Shown here one piece after another: positions 12,401 to 23,500 of a DNA stretch of 64,000 nt. Source of the stretch: Enoplolaimus lenunculus (taxonomy: Eukaryota; Nematoda; Enoplea; Enoplida; Thoracostomopsidae); NCBI GenBank assembly GCA_030248215.1, contig JASANG010001598.1:1-64000 (forward strand), given 5' to 3'. The first letter of the stretch is position 1, and each line of letters starts with the position of its first letter. The notes beneath the pieces are model-generated. The model was not told the DNA's origin and searched no databases. It worked only from the letters and a program-made list of their open reading frames with translations. Both the position numbers and the translations under genes were made by a program.

Positions 12401-14016
12401 TGGTTGCCGCGCCTGCCACCTCTAGGACTGCCACGAACATTAGCCTCACCGCCTTTGAACCCATCATCGTTTCGGCTTCCATGTTTCTCAACTAGAACAC
12501 CACATCAAATATATCAATTTTGAGTGCTGAGAAGTAATTCACAGTTTAAATTACCATGACTGTACATAATCAAGTAAGTTGCAGTGATCGAAAAGTTACC
12601 TATATATGACAGATCACCATGAAACACAGTCAAAGTAACATGAAAACTGAAATGTATAAAATAATGTTTGATGGCTTTTAAACTTACGCCACTTTCGAGG
12701 CGACGTAAAACCAGAGCTTCCACCGCGATTGAAATTTTTCTTCCCATAAGAATCAGGGCCACCAGAACGATCTACAAAAAACCCACCATGACCCCCACGG
12801 CCGCGATTTCCTCTGAAATTACCCCTACCGCGCGGAGTGTGAAATCCACCACGACTGCCACCCCTTGCACCTCCACGTCCTGGAATAAATTATTTGTATA
12901 TATGTGTACAAATTGTTTATGAATCATGGGTGATATGTGCAATTCCTTTATCATATCAATTAATCAAAATAATCTAAACATTGAAACATTTACAATAGGA
13001 ATGTGGTGCCTAATCGGCATCCGTAATGGGCGCTTTTCGTGAGTATCGGCATTGACGACGGAAAAATCTGGCAAGCCTTTGCCGACATTTTTGCACATAA
13101 CAGTGAGTTAGAATGTTATCAATTTCACTTGTTAGCGTGTATCGGGGCGTCTGATTAGGACGTAACCATGTGAGACATGCTTGTCCTAGTGCATACACAA
13201 TATATGCAATGCACATTGTGTTTTATGCTAGCCGGCAGCATACAGCCAACATATTGTCGACGATAGAAGTACCTGGATAGGCGGGTTACGTGACAGCGGT
13301 TACAGCATCTGCCTGACACACAGAAGGTCAGTAGTTCAAAACGGCCCGTAACTCGCTTTTCCAGCTGCTTAGTAAAAAGGTCTGAAGTCCCGGTTACTAC
13401 CTTGACTGAAAACGGAAACTGTTATCTCTGTTGTGTGTGTGGTTGAAAATATTAATTGAAACACAACGTTCTCAATAAAATTGTAATCTGTTATAGTAGT
13501 TCGGGTTTAAGACAAGCATAATATTGATTTAGGGTGTCTGCAGGCTGACAACAATATTCAAAAACGTCGCATGACCAAATTGGCGATGATTTCTATTTAA
13601 AACCAAAATACATTCAATTATTGACAAGTTAACTCATCGGAACCAATGTAATTGATAATTGATACAGAATTGATATGCAATGTATCACAAGTAGGATTAA
13701 AATTAAAATGTCCAAATTCCAATTCCGTTTGATTGTGCAATCGGAATCGGAATCGAAACCCGTTTTTAATCGGAATTCTAATCGAAAATCAGGTTGCACC
13801 TTGCGGCTCATCTTCAAACAATCGGCATCAATATTGGCTAAAATTTCAGTCCCCGCATCGCCAACAATTTTGGTACAAGCATCGGCAAAAATTTTGGTGT
13901 CGTCACATCCCTATTTGACAACAATTCTGTTACCTATTATAATTACAAACTGCTCGTACGAAAACTGAACATTAACATCACACAATACAAAACACCATAC
14001 CTCTGTCAGGGCGCAT
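3421..14016 (-). CDS. RGG / acidic / double-RRM RNA-binding protein, nucleolin-like
   Basis: Twelve exons join in phase: 14016-14001, 12879-12688, 12491-12387, 12068-11934, 10962-10823, 9209-9132 (start uncertain), 8623-8342, 7205-7163, 6648-6452, 6036-5940, 5464-5313 and 4065-3421. This gives 2,082 bases, about 693 residues. The ATG has an in-frame TAA upstream. Residues 6 to about 105 are an RGG/GAR region (GRGGARGGSRGG, GNFRGNRGRGGHGG). Exons 4-9 are Asp/Glu/Ser-rich with Lys patches, in the style of nucleolar CK2 substrates (for example DSDDFDGSLDEGQDSD). Exon 11 has a KRK/KKRK nuclear-localisation-like segment. The last exon carries two RRMs: one near residues 495-565 (VFIKHFP as RNP2, degenerate RNP1 CAWLQFAT), and one near 587-683 (LCLRGLP as RNP2, MAFVRFP as RNP1). 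The parts are those of nucleolin, but GAR is N-terminal and there are two RRMs instead of four. Likely a nucleolar rRNA-processing factor. The family is secure; the exact orthologue is not. Confidence 0.8.
7722..8131 (+). repeat. ATCGGC-type MITE in intron 7 of the RRM gene
   Basis: Begins AAGGTTGTGGCGATTAATCGG and ends ...GGTATCGGAACATCCCT. Both ends carry ATCGGC/ATCGGT hexamers in inverted orientation, with a unique AT-rich middle. The same ends and middle recur at 55328-55720, and more decayed at about 12997-13912. Size and end structure suit a non-autonomous cut-and-paste element. No clear target duplication survives. Confidence 0.6.
8912..8966 (+). repeat. Right-end fragment of the ATCGGC-type MITE
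   Basis: Contains GAATCGGCATCGGTATCGG followed by AAAAATTTTCGTATCGACAC and AACCCTA, matching the right end of the fuller copies. It lies in the intron between exons 6 and 7 of the RRM gene. Confidence 0.5.
11725..11786 (+). repeat. Fragment of the GGATATCCGG-type MITE (right end)
   Basis: Has GGAGCCGGAT, GGAGCCGGATATC and a terminal TGGTCGCACCCTG. This matches the right end of the element at 53586-53949. It sits in an intron of the RRM gene. Confidence 0.45.
13278..13350 (+). repeat. tRNA-like segment, possible SINE head
   Basis: Reads GTTACGTGACAGCGGTTAC, then CATCTGCCTGACACACAGAA, then GTCAGTAGTTCAAAAC. The two blocks resemble the A and B boxes of a pol III promoter at about tRNA spacing. 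The match is weak, no cloverleaf was confirmed, and there is only one copy in the window. Confidence 0.3.
13530..13805 (+). repeat. AATCGG-type repeat, partner of 46913-47052
   Basis: Shares ATATTGATTTAGGGTGTCTG, GGCTGACAACAAT and CAATTATTGACAAGTTAACT with the sequence at 46910-47010. It ends in GGAATCGGAATCG words and GGTTGCACCTT; the partner ends in CGATTGCACCC. This resembles the other GCACCCTG-ended MITEs with a further hexamer variant. Confidence 0.45.
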
Positions 14017-15185
14017 TGCTTCAATTAATGTTAATTATGTCCTGGTAATTACAGCAAGCTTGAAAATCTGAAATTGGCGTGTTGGTTAACAAAACAAGCT
14101 AATATATTTAGGTACCAAAATTATACCAATCAAATATTTAAATCAACGCAGACTCAACATGAGGGTTTAAGGGTCGCGGATATTGAATATGGTAAAGATT
14201 TTGTTCGTCCTTTGAAAATATAATCTCATCATGCGCCAAGTGAAAGTACAATAAAGGGAATTGCTTCAATTCAGCTGGCTCAAACATCCGTCTTTCTTAT
14301 TTCGTTTCATGAGCAACGCTTATTCAGTTCAATGTAATGAAATCGAGAAAGTTCGTCCGTTATTAAACTGCACAGTAGCTGTTTATTGTTACGAACAACA
14401 CAACAGCTGCTTTTACATAACCATAAACACGTTGAAAAACCGAACAAACAAGTAGAAATTTACTAGCTTAGCTATTTAATGTATATCAAGTGGAAAGCAG
14501 GCGATCAGGGTTAAGTAGGTTCACAAATAAATATCAATAGAAATACAGCGGAAATGTAAACATCAGTGTCTATTGCTTTTGAAAGTGTACATACATTTTT
14601 TGTTTTTGAATATTTTGTTCTCAGCAGCTGGCATTTACTTTTAAAAGAAATATGAATTTGTCAATGTTTTGAAGGGGTTGGGCTTCTCGGTCCGCTTCTG
14701 GCTACACGACTGGTTTTTACAACACTGAAATTACGTTTAAATTTAATTGTTTGTATTGCCTATCAGGTTTATCAATGCGTCATGCACACAGAGTTTTTCA
14801 TACCATGATATATTTTGCGTTCCAAAACATCATGCTCGATTCCCCACAAATAGCAGATCCAGGTGGCGGGACGGGGCGTACGAGCCCCTCAGTCAAGAAA
14901 ACGTATATTAATAAAATGGTAAAGAAGCTGCTACCTCACAAATTTTGCGTTTCATAACAATGGATTGTTCGCCCCCCGTCAGAAATTTGTGGATCTCTCT
15001 TCACCTCACTACGATTTAAATCAAAAATTTTGCCTCTAAACTGGTTTTGGTACCATTTCAATCGTTTCATTGAAAATATTTTCGCAGTTTGTCTATGAAA
15101 CAAACAGCACCTTTGCCATTTATACGGAAATAAATGAAATACGTCTAATAGAAATATAAATTATAAAGCTTTGAGAGAGATTTGG
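14017..15185. other. Upstream region of the RRM gene, no gene seen
   Basis: Should contain the promoter and any non-coding first exon of the RRM gene. I see no convincing TATA or initiator. A decayed repeat with GGGGCGTACGAGCCCC lies near 14870. A segment at 14690-14750 (GGCTACACGACTGGTTTTTA) resembles one at 15815-15850 (GCTACACCGCTGTTTTTA). Confidence 0.35.
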
Positions 15186-15189
15186 GTTT

Positions 15190-15362
15190 TTGGGCCCTGT
15201 CAGAACAGCACAGTCGGAACGACCCCCTTCTCCGAAGTACTGCGAATATATATATGGTTTTTCCCCTAAATTTCTCTGAAACATTTGGCCACGCCGGGAA
15301 CTAAACCTCGGACCTCTCGTTCGTGAGTCAAGCGTAAAACCCAGTACCCACACCACGCGGTC
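15190..15362 (-). repeat. tRNA-derived SINE, copy 2
   Basis: On the minus strand the head reads ACCGCGTGGTGTGGGTACTG, with a later block GGTCCGAGGTTTAGTTCCC, at A-box/B-box spacing. A tail follows with the words CAGTACTTCGGAGAAGG and GACTGTGCTGTTCTG. It matches the copy at 15545-15712 through head and tail, and both share a leader of about 100 bp upstream. Some drift suggests an old pair. Confidence 0.55.
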
Positions 15363-15544
15363 AATATCATAATTTTGTCTGGAGCTATATGTGCACAAGT
15401 ATGTGTCTTAACATTGCACACTCAGCACATACACCAGCTGCCCCGCGTATACTCACATTCCCCCTTCTTTAGCCAATCGCCTCGGACCGCGAATCCAAAC
15501 TTCTCCGAATCCATGGGCCTGCAAATTGCACCGCCCGTCTCGGT

Positions 15545-15712
15545 GAGACCTCCATGTCATACAGAACTGCACAGTCGGGACGACCACCTTTCTCCGAAGT
15601 ACTGCGAATATATATGTTTTTTCTAAAATTCTGTGAAACACATGGCCACGCCGGGAATCCAACCTCGGACCTCTCGCTCGCGAGCCAAGCGCACTACCCA
15701 CACCACGCGGTC
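15545..15712 (-). repeat. tRNA-derived SINE, copy 1
   Basis: The minus-strand head reads ACCGCGTGGTGTGGGTAGTG then CGCTTGGCTCGCGAG. This is followed by GGTCCGAGGTTGGATTCCC, close to the tRNA B box (GGTTCGANTCC). The non-tRNA tail matches the neighbour 350 bp away. This is a tRNA-related SINE arrangement rather than a functional tRNA, because the 3' half of an acceptor stem is absent. Confidence 0.6.
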
Positions 15713-15916
15713 GATCTCTAGTGCTATATGTGCACGAGTATTGTGTTAACATTGCACACTCTGCACATACACCAGCTGCACCGCGTATACTCCTCACAGG
15801 CCCTCTCTGCCTGCTACACCGCTGTTTTTACGATACTGAAACTGCGTTTGACTCATTTTTGCGTATAAAAACATTAACGTCGATCGCCCTCACCAGAAAA
15901 TACTACATACGTCGCT

Positions 15917-16625
15917 CAATGGCGGATCCATGAGGGGGCACCCCGGCCGTGCCCCCCCAACAGCATCTCGACAAAAATTATATAGAGTGTCAATTGCTGT
16001 TCTACGCTGTTTATTTCTCTGTTTTATATACAATAGTATAACCAGCTTATAACCCTGTTATTTTAGTGCAGTCTCGAATGATTAGATGTTTTGTCGGCAC
16101 TAAGCACGGTGGCACCGAACCAATAATTTCACTAATTCCGAACCTTGATTCTGAAATTGTTTTCATATGGATAAAAGTACATTTACAAATTCATCCAACA
16201 GCACAAGCCGAAAAATATGCAGGTAATAGAAACGTGTATCCTGTGTTGCAACTCTCCGTTGAATTAAACGTTTATTTGTCTCCTATCAAAAACTTGAACG
16301 ATAATGCAAGGTTATACTTAGGAATGTACTTTCAAAATTTGAGCACGCTTTAAGGTTTCGAACTCACCTTTATTTGGACCTGAAGTCATTTATGCGTTAC
16401 AATTAGGAATAATAGACATTTATGGACTCTAACAAGCGCTTAGGGACTATACCCGCTTACGGACTCTTTTTAGGGATACGGACTCCTATTGAGTGGGACT
16501 CAAAATGGGGGCTCCCTCTAACTACCCCCTTAATATTTGGGACACTACAGTATGGGTCAAAAATAAGTTTCTTACTTGTAAAAGTTTGCCCCCCCCCCCA
16601 TTTTGAGATACTGGATCCGCCACTG
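15917..16625. mobile_element. hAT-like non-autonomous element, 709 bp, perfect 8-bp target duplication
   Basis: The left end is CAATGGCGGATCCATGAGG and the right end, inverted, is CAGTGGCGGATCCAGTATC. Identical ACGTCGCT copies flank it at 15909-15916 and 16626-16633. An 8-bp duplication with CA...TG-type ends fits the hAT superfamily. Both ends carry runs of G/C (GGGGGCAC and a run of nine or more C). No transposase frame is visible. The intact duplication suggests a fairly recent insertion. Confidence 0.75.
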
Positions 16626-17099
16626 ACGTCGCTCATTCAATTCTGTTTGTTGAACCAAAATATTTAGCTGATGCCACCTTAAAAGACCACGGATGATGTG
16701 ATAAGACATGAGGTTAAGTGAAGTCAGATTCCTAATTAAAATCAAAATTTTATTCAAATCAATATTTTAATACTTTGAAGCTCGCTTTGGCGCTATTTCT
16801 ATCGTTCATTAGTCCATGTATACTTGTACTGCCGTCCCAAAATCCCACCTTCCAAGCAAAAAACTGATAGCTCTTGTTTGTGGTACGATTTTGGGATTGT
16901 GGGATTTTGTGATTTGAAAAGAATTCATTGCAAGCAATTCCTTTGGCTTTATAGTCTTAAGCTTTAGGGGCCAATGTATAGCACAGGGGCTTCCAGTTTT
17001 CCACGGTGGAAAACTTATAACCAGGAGTGCAGCGCAGCAACTCCTGTATGACGGCTAAATTTTCCGCTGATTTGGTAGGAAAATTTAAAAAATTTAATG

Positions 17100-18925
17100 C
17101 CTAGATTTTACTCTGAGTTGGTAGGGAAATCTGAAGCATAGGATTTGGTTGGAAAACGGGAAAAGTGGAATATTCTAATGCCTAGATTTTCCCCTGGGTT
17201 GGTAGGGAAAATCTGAAGCATAGGTTTTGGTTGGAAAACGGGAAAAGTGGAAAATTTTAATGCCTAGATTTTTACGCTGGGTTGGTAGGGAAATCTGAAG
17301 CATAGGTTTTGGTTGAAAAACGGGAAAAGTGGAAAATTCTAATGCCTAGGTTTTTATTCTGGGTTGGTAGGGAAAATCTGAAGCACAGATTTTGGTTGGA
17401 AAACGGGAAAAGTGGAAAACTCTAATGCCTAGATTTTTATCCTGGGTTGGTAGGGAAAATTTGAAGCATAGGTTTTGGTTGGAAAACAGGAAAAGTGGAA
17501 AATTGAAATGCCTAGATACTTTCTTGGTTAGTAAGAGAAATCTAAAGCGATGGTTGGAAAACGGGAAAAGTGGAAAAGTGGAAAATTAAAGCGTAGGGCA
17601 TAGATTTTGGTTGGAAAACGGGAAAAGTGGAAAATTCTAATGCCTAGATTTCCCCTGGGTTGGTAAGGAAAATTTGAAGCATAAGTTTTGGTTGGAAAAC
17701 GGGAAAAGTGGAAAATTCCAATGCCTAGATTTTTATCCTGGGTTGGTAGGGAAAACCTGAAGCAAAGGTTTCTGTTGGAAAACTGGAAAACTGGAAAATT
17801 CAAGCGTAAGGCATAGGTTTTGGTTGGAAAACGGGAAAAGTGGAAAATTTTAATACTTATATTTACCCTGGCTTGGTACGGAAAATCTGAAGTATAGATT
17901 TTGGTTGGAAAACGGGAAAAGTGGACAATTTAAAGGCCTAGATTTACCTTAGGTTGGTACGGAAAATATGAAGCATAGGTTTTGGTTGGAAAATGGGAAA
18001 AGTGGAAAATATAAAGGCCTAGATTTACCTTATGTTGGTAGGGAAAATCTGAATCATAGGTTTCGGTTGGAAAACGGGAAAAGTGGAAAATTTAAAGGCC
18101 TAGATTTACCTTAGGTTGGTAGGGAAAATCTGAAGCATAGGTTTTGGTTGGAAAACGGAATAAGTGGAAAATTTAAAGGCCTAGATTTACCTTAGGTTGG
18201 TAGGGAAAATCTGAAGCATAGGTTTTGGTTGGAAAACGGGAAAAGTGGAAAATTTAAAGGCCTAGATTTACCTTCGGTTGGTAGGGAAAATCTGAAGCAT
18301 AGGTTTTGGTTGGAAAATGGGAAAAGGGGAAAATTTAAAGACCTAGATTTACCTTAGGTTGGTAGGGAAAATGTGAAGCATAGGTTTTGGTTGGAAAACG
18401 GGAAAAGTGGAAAATTTAAAGGCCTAGATTTACCTTCGGTTGGTTTGGAAAATCTGAAGCATACGTTTTGGTTGGAAAATTGGAAAAGTGGAAAAAATTA
18501 AAGGCCTAGATTTACCTTAGGTTGGTAGGGAAAATATGAAGCATAGGTTTTGGTTGGAAAATGGGAAAAGTGGAAAATTTAAAGGCCTAGATTTACCTTA
18601 GGTTGGTAGGGAAAATCTGAAGCATATCTTTTGGTTGGAAAACGGGAAAATTGGAAAATTTAAAGGCCTAGATTTACCTTAGGTTGGTAGGGAAAATCTG
18701 AAGCATAGGTTTTGGTTGGAAAACGGGAAAAGTTGAAAATTTTAATGCCTAGACTTACCCTGGCTTGGTAAAGAAAATCTGAAGCATAGATTTTGGTTGA
18801 AAACGGGAAAAGTGGAAAATTTAAAGGCTTAGATTCACCTTAGGTTGGTGGGGAAAATATGAAGCATAGGTTTTTGTTGAAAAATGGGAAAAGTGTAAAA
18901 TTTAAACGCCTAGATTTACCCTGGG
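17100..18925 (+). repeat. Left arm: tandem array of ~81-bp units (about 22 copies)
   Basis: Each unit contains GGTTGGTAGGGAAAATCTGA, AGCATAGGTTTTGGTTGGAA, AACGGGAAAAGTGGAAAATT and AAAGGCCTAGATTTACC. Units toward the outer left are more varied (TTTTATCCTGGG in place of TTTACCTTAG). Inner units, about 18000-18700, are nearly identical, suggesting recent homogenisation there. Confidence 0.85.
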
Positions 18926-19444
18926 TTGGAAGTCAGCGACGACCAAATTTGATATATTTATGTTTCCTCGGCTTTCCGGTCATAGCCAACAACGTCTTTA
19001 AAACAAATTAAAACTTTTTTACAACCTTAAGGCGTCACTCCAAGCGTGGACTTTGTTAACAGACTTATGTTCTGATAATACTGGGCCACTCGGTGGTATC
19101 TTGTTTTGACCAATCTTGTGCTGGGACTATCATAATCTGATATATTTAATAGTCATGTATTATTTCGGGTAAATGCTCTGCTCATTTAGGTTTACCTGTG
19201 TAAAGTAGATTTTTTCAATGCACTGTTCCGCTCCGCGGTTTCCTGTTTTGACCAGTGTCGAAATATATTGCCTGTTAGTTTGTAGGATGCAACCGGAGGT
19301 GAAAAATGCCAGATCCGGAGCCGGAAGTGAACAAAAGTAGCCGGAACCGGAGATGATGCCGCAGGTGAGGTGAAATCAGGTCGTTGAAATGATATTTAAC
19401 TTGTTAATTTTAGCAAATATCTGCTGTGTTGTTAAATCGTTCCA

Positions 19445-19975
19445 TTGGAATTTTCTACTTTTCTCATTTTCCAAACAAAACCTATGCTTTAGATTTTCCC
19501 TTCCAACCAAGGGGAAATCTAGACGTAGAAATGTTCCACTTTTCCCGTTTTAAAAACAAAACCAATGTTTCATAATTTTCCTACCAACCAAGGGTAAATT
19601 TAGGCGTTTAAATTTTCCAATTTTCCCGTTTTCCAACCAAAACCTATGCTTCAAATTTTCCCTACCAACCCAGGAATAATGTAAGCTTTTAAAATTTCCA
19701 CTTTTCCCGTTTTCCAAACAAACTTTTACACTACAGATTTTTCCTACCAACCAAGGGAAAATTAAGGCGTTCAAATTTTCCACTTTTCCCATTTTCCAAC
19801 CAAAACCTATGCTTCAAATTTTCCCTACCAACCCAGGAATAATGTAAGCTTTTAAATTTTCCACTTTTCCCGTTTTCCAAACAAACTTTACACTACAGAT
19901 TTTCCCTACCGAACCAGGGAATATGCAGGCTTATGAATTTCCCACTTTTCCACAGCAAAACCTATGCCCGCGATT
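19445..19975 (-). repeat. Right arm: the same ~81-bp units inverted (about 6-7 copies)
   Basis: The plus strand reads CCACTTTTCCCGTTTTCCAA, CCAAAACCTATGCTTCAAAT and TTTCCCTACCAACC, the complement of the left-arm unit. Two larger blocks (about 19620-19735 and 19785-19905) are near-identical to each other, so the arm has undergone higher-order duplication. Confidence 0.8.
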
Positions 19976-20259
19976 TTTCCTACCAACCAGTGAAAAATCA
20001 GGTCGTCATACAGGAGTGGCTGCGATGCACTCCTGGTCGTAAGTTTTCCACCCTGGAAAAGTGGAAGCCCCTGATCTATACATGGGCCGCTTTAGGTTTA
20101 GGATTGCGCAATCCTTTGGCTCAAGGTAGGTCTAGTAATTGGCATGGCTGAATCTTTTTGGCTTAGAATTAGGCAAGGTTCCGTTTTAGGCTTAGGTGAG
20201 AATTAAGCGTAGGATCTGGCGTGAAGTTCACATATATATGGTTTAAAGATGCCTTAGCT

Positions 20260-20595
20260 TTAGGCTTAGGCTACGGCTTAGACATATTTAGCTTAGGTTT
20301 TGGCTTAAGCTTAGGTTTAGGCTTAGGCTTTAGGCATAGGCTTAGACTGAGGCTTTAGGAAAAGGCTTTGATAAAGCATAGATTTTAGATACTAAACGAC
20401 CCTAGGGCTAAATCTAAGGCTTAGGCTTAGGCTTGGGCATAGGTTTAGGCTTAGGCTTTAGGCAAAGGCTTAGACTGAGGCTTTAGGAAAAGGCTTTGAT
20501 AAAGCATAGATTTTAGATACTAAACGACCCTAGGGCTAAATCTAAGGCTTAGGCTTAGGCTTGGGCATAGGTTTAGGCTTAGGCTTCAGGGGCAG
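20260..20595 (+). repeat. TTAGGC-rich repeat with a 128-bp tandem duplication
   Basis: Dense GGCTTAGGCTTAGG words surround two copies of a 128-bp unit that starts CTTAGACTGAGGCTTTAGG (first copy from 20341, second from 20469). Each includes ACTAAACGACCCTAGGGC. The copies differ at only a few bases, so the duplication is recent. Confidence 0.75.
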
Positions 20596-23500
20596 GGGCT
20601 ACTGACAAAACACAGACTCTCGCTACAGCGTTGTTTCTTCGTAATAAAATTTTAATTTTTTGTTCCTAGCTTAAGCAAAAATAAATGTACAAAAATAGCC
20701 CCGTCGAACAGTGTTTCGTTACAATGCAAAGACATTATGCATTGTGTACTCTAAGTGGAGTGACATTGGACACCCTGTAAGCAGGATATCTGCGTTGTCT
20801 TTGGACTCTGCAAACAGACTATTTCTACATATAACATCCTTCCTGCAGAATTCCTTAAAATGACATAGGTCTTTACCCAGTCCGGAACAATTTTTTACAC
20901 TAGCGCGCACACCAATATGTGGATGACCCATTACCGTTGTAAGGTCGCAAAAATGGAGTTACAAAAAAATAAAGCAATAAAAATACTTCTATATTTTTAT
21001 ACGCTGCATGAGTCAAGACTAAAAATTAAACTGTCCATCGAAAAACTGTGATATACGCAACTTTTAATGTTCGCCTAAATCTCAAGCAATATGCCCAATG
21101 GCTCTCATCTATATACTTAATATTTTTCTGTTCTAAAAAGACAAACAGCATACCTTCGCATACAGTGCCAACTGTCCCCACTGTCCCAATATATCTGTTG
21201 TGTGTACTCCTGGTACATTGCTGTTCCGGGACAATGGGACAGCGTTTAGGCTAAAATTGGCCGTGTTTACCAACACACGGTCGGCTATAGTTTTAAGTAC
21301 CAAAATGAACATTGCGGATAAGCCCTGTATTTTACAGGCGTGGTTTAACGCAACACTTATGTACAAATCAGGGCAGTTTTGCGAGCTGATTTGAACGGCG
21401 TAATTTTTCGCCAGTACGGGTTACGGCCAAATAACCAGATTAGAACCGGAGTTCTGCCTCCGGCTTCGACGAATAATCAATCTCCAGCACCAGTAGAATT
21501 TTTGCCGGCAACTTTGGCAGTTTTGAAAGCTGTAATTGCGTAGGTTGCTTAAAAAGAAACATGTCAACGATTTTTAAAACGCTTCGTAAACTATTTTTAA
21601 ACCTTGCAAATTGACCATTATTTTTCTGACCTAATTTTATTTCACCTCCAATGCCGGCAAATTTTGTTGACCTCCGGCTCCGGTTTCCCTCACCTCCGGT
21701 GGTATCTTGCAAATAATTGTTGGCCGGCACGCAGGCTACAGTGTTGGAATTCCCCAAACGAGGCATTTGAGCAAACTTGTGAACTACTGATACAGATGAA
21801 CAGATACTGTTTGGCAAACTGCTTAAATTCATAAACAGAACGCGCAGCAAGCAATTCAGGCCGCTACTACAATTAGTTTTTATTTTAATCAACAACAAAA
21901 GGAAAGTGTAAATGGTGAATACAGTGTTGCAAAAAAGATGACAAAATGAATACTATTGCAAATAAACAAAAAACCCCAATCATATGTAAACGCGCAGAGT
22001 TAACGGTACAATTTCGGCTAAAAAGCAGGTTACATATAACAAATAACACAACATTGACATAACGACCCATGTTAATTATAGCGGCCTGCCTGTTAAACCT
22101 ATGCCTTTAACTCCTAAACAAAAGCTTAAATCCTAAACCTAAGCGCACACTTAAGCATCTCAGTCTCAATGTCTATCAGTTTGCATGTTCTCAGCGGACA
22201 GAACTCTGTATTATACATGAATGATTGAGTAATCTCGTAACCACGGCTCTATAATAAACGACTGAAGCTACGCTTTCGCCAGGAACCACCAATCGTTTTT
22301 GATTGGCTGAACCAAAACCGTGTTTTTAATTTTTGCAATAGTGGCAAAACTAATCAACCACCATTGGAAGCCCAAAATATCCAGCAAAGTAATCGATGAA
22401 ACACCAAAATAGCACACGTTAACTACGGGAATGAGGCACATACGGCGGTCATATTTATAATCGCAGAAGAAAGGCCATCTGCGAAACAACTGTAAAGCCA
22501 AAAGCAATTTTAGTGACACTGAAACGCCAGTTCATTACTATCTATTTTTCAGAAAAAATAAATATCCGCTCCATGCTTCCGCTGGTATGCAAACTTTTCT
22601 GCGCAGCAAAATGTGGGTCTGCGCTTTCAAGATAACAGCGATACTGCAATCCTGAAACAGATCACTAGGCAATGCGTTTTCAACGAACATTGGCTCTCAC
22701 ACTAAAAAGTAAACATTTTCACTGACTGTTGCGCTGATATATAAACATCATAATATATACAATTTTAAACATACAAAAACAACAGACAAACAACAAAAAC
22801 AATAACATCGCTCACAACTTGAAAAGCATGTAGCTGGGCGTAACATAACACACTATCATGGGAATAGCCAGGATTTTGGATAAAGGGGGGGGGGGTGGAG
22901 ATTACGTTCTATAAAAATTTCGAAGCGAATGTTTCTTGTGTTGCAAAATGAAAACGGGTCTAAAAATTTCCGTACAAAAAATCGCATGGGTGCAGGGTTG
23001 ACAACTGAAACCGATCCTCTGGCTACGCCTTTACACACCATTCAGTACTTCTAATTTGAAGCAACGGATCTGACGCGCAGGCTAGATGAAACTTGCATAC
23101 GAAAGGCGCATATTCGGATAATCTTCGACAAATTCCCCAAGCAACGATAAAAGTAACCGCTTGCACAGGTTTTATATTCTCAAAAACGAAATTACATATA
23201 TTCCTACCCTGAACGCCAAAAACACTACGCCAAAAGTACGTATGTATTTCATGTGATCCACAACTCCAAATAGAGAGCATAAAAATTGTAATGTTCATTA
23301 TTTCGGTTACTTACTAGACCAAGCGAAAGATATATCCGTTCAAATGCCCTGGATTTGCTAATGGCAAACTGAAACATTCTTCCTAGGGATTCTAAATTGT
23401 TCAGCTTCTAAATTAATGCGTAAACAATCCACATTTCCTTTTGCGTTCAACCTTGCAAAACTTAAACAACATTCAAATACAGACAACAGTCAAACTTGGA

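Larger units (their letters stand above)
12997..13912 (+). repeat. Decayed ATCGGC-type MITE with nested insertions, intron 1 of the RRM gene
   Basis: The left end (AATGTGGTGCCTAATCGGCA, then GTGAGTATCGGCATTG) and the right end (ATCGGCAAAAATTTTGG ... TCACATCCCT) match the family at 7722-8131, but lie about 900 bp apart. The extra length is a tRNA-like segment near 13278-13350 and a second palindromic repeat at about 13530-13805, apparently inserted later. Confidence 0.45.
16984..20073. mobile_element. Foldback-like element with subrepeat-array arms
   Basis: The ends are inverted copies: CAGGGGCTTCCAGTTTTCCA at left and its complement ...TGGAAAAGTGGAAGCCCCTG at right. Next inside each end is a shared block around CAGGAGTG...GCAACTCCTG...ATGACG. 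Inward from the left, about 22 head-to-tail units of ~81-90 bp run from about 17100 to 18925. From the right, about six or seven units of the same repeat run the other way from about 19445 to 19975. A spacer of about 510 bp separates the arms. Inverted similarity continues about 20 bases beyond both ends. Long inverted arms made of tandem subrepeats are the signature of foldback elements. No transposase frame is seen. Confidence 0.75.

Noticed and set aside
15453-15797. A 114-codon minus-strand frame
   Set aside because: It runs across the tRNA-derived SINE and its leader. GC-rich repeat sequence, not a gene.
17100-18925. CRISPR-like array
   Set aside because: Units of ~81-90 bp are contiguous with no unique spacers, in a eukaryotic setting, and are mirrored by an inverted array.
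20260-20595. Interstitial telomere
   Set aside because: The TTAGGC words are irregular and recur inside short elements with defined ends and target duplications.
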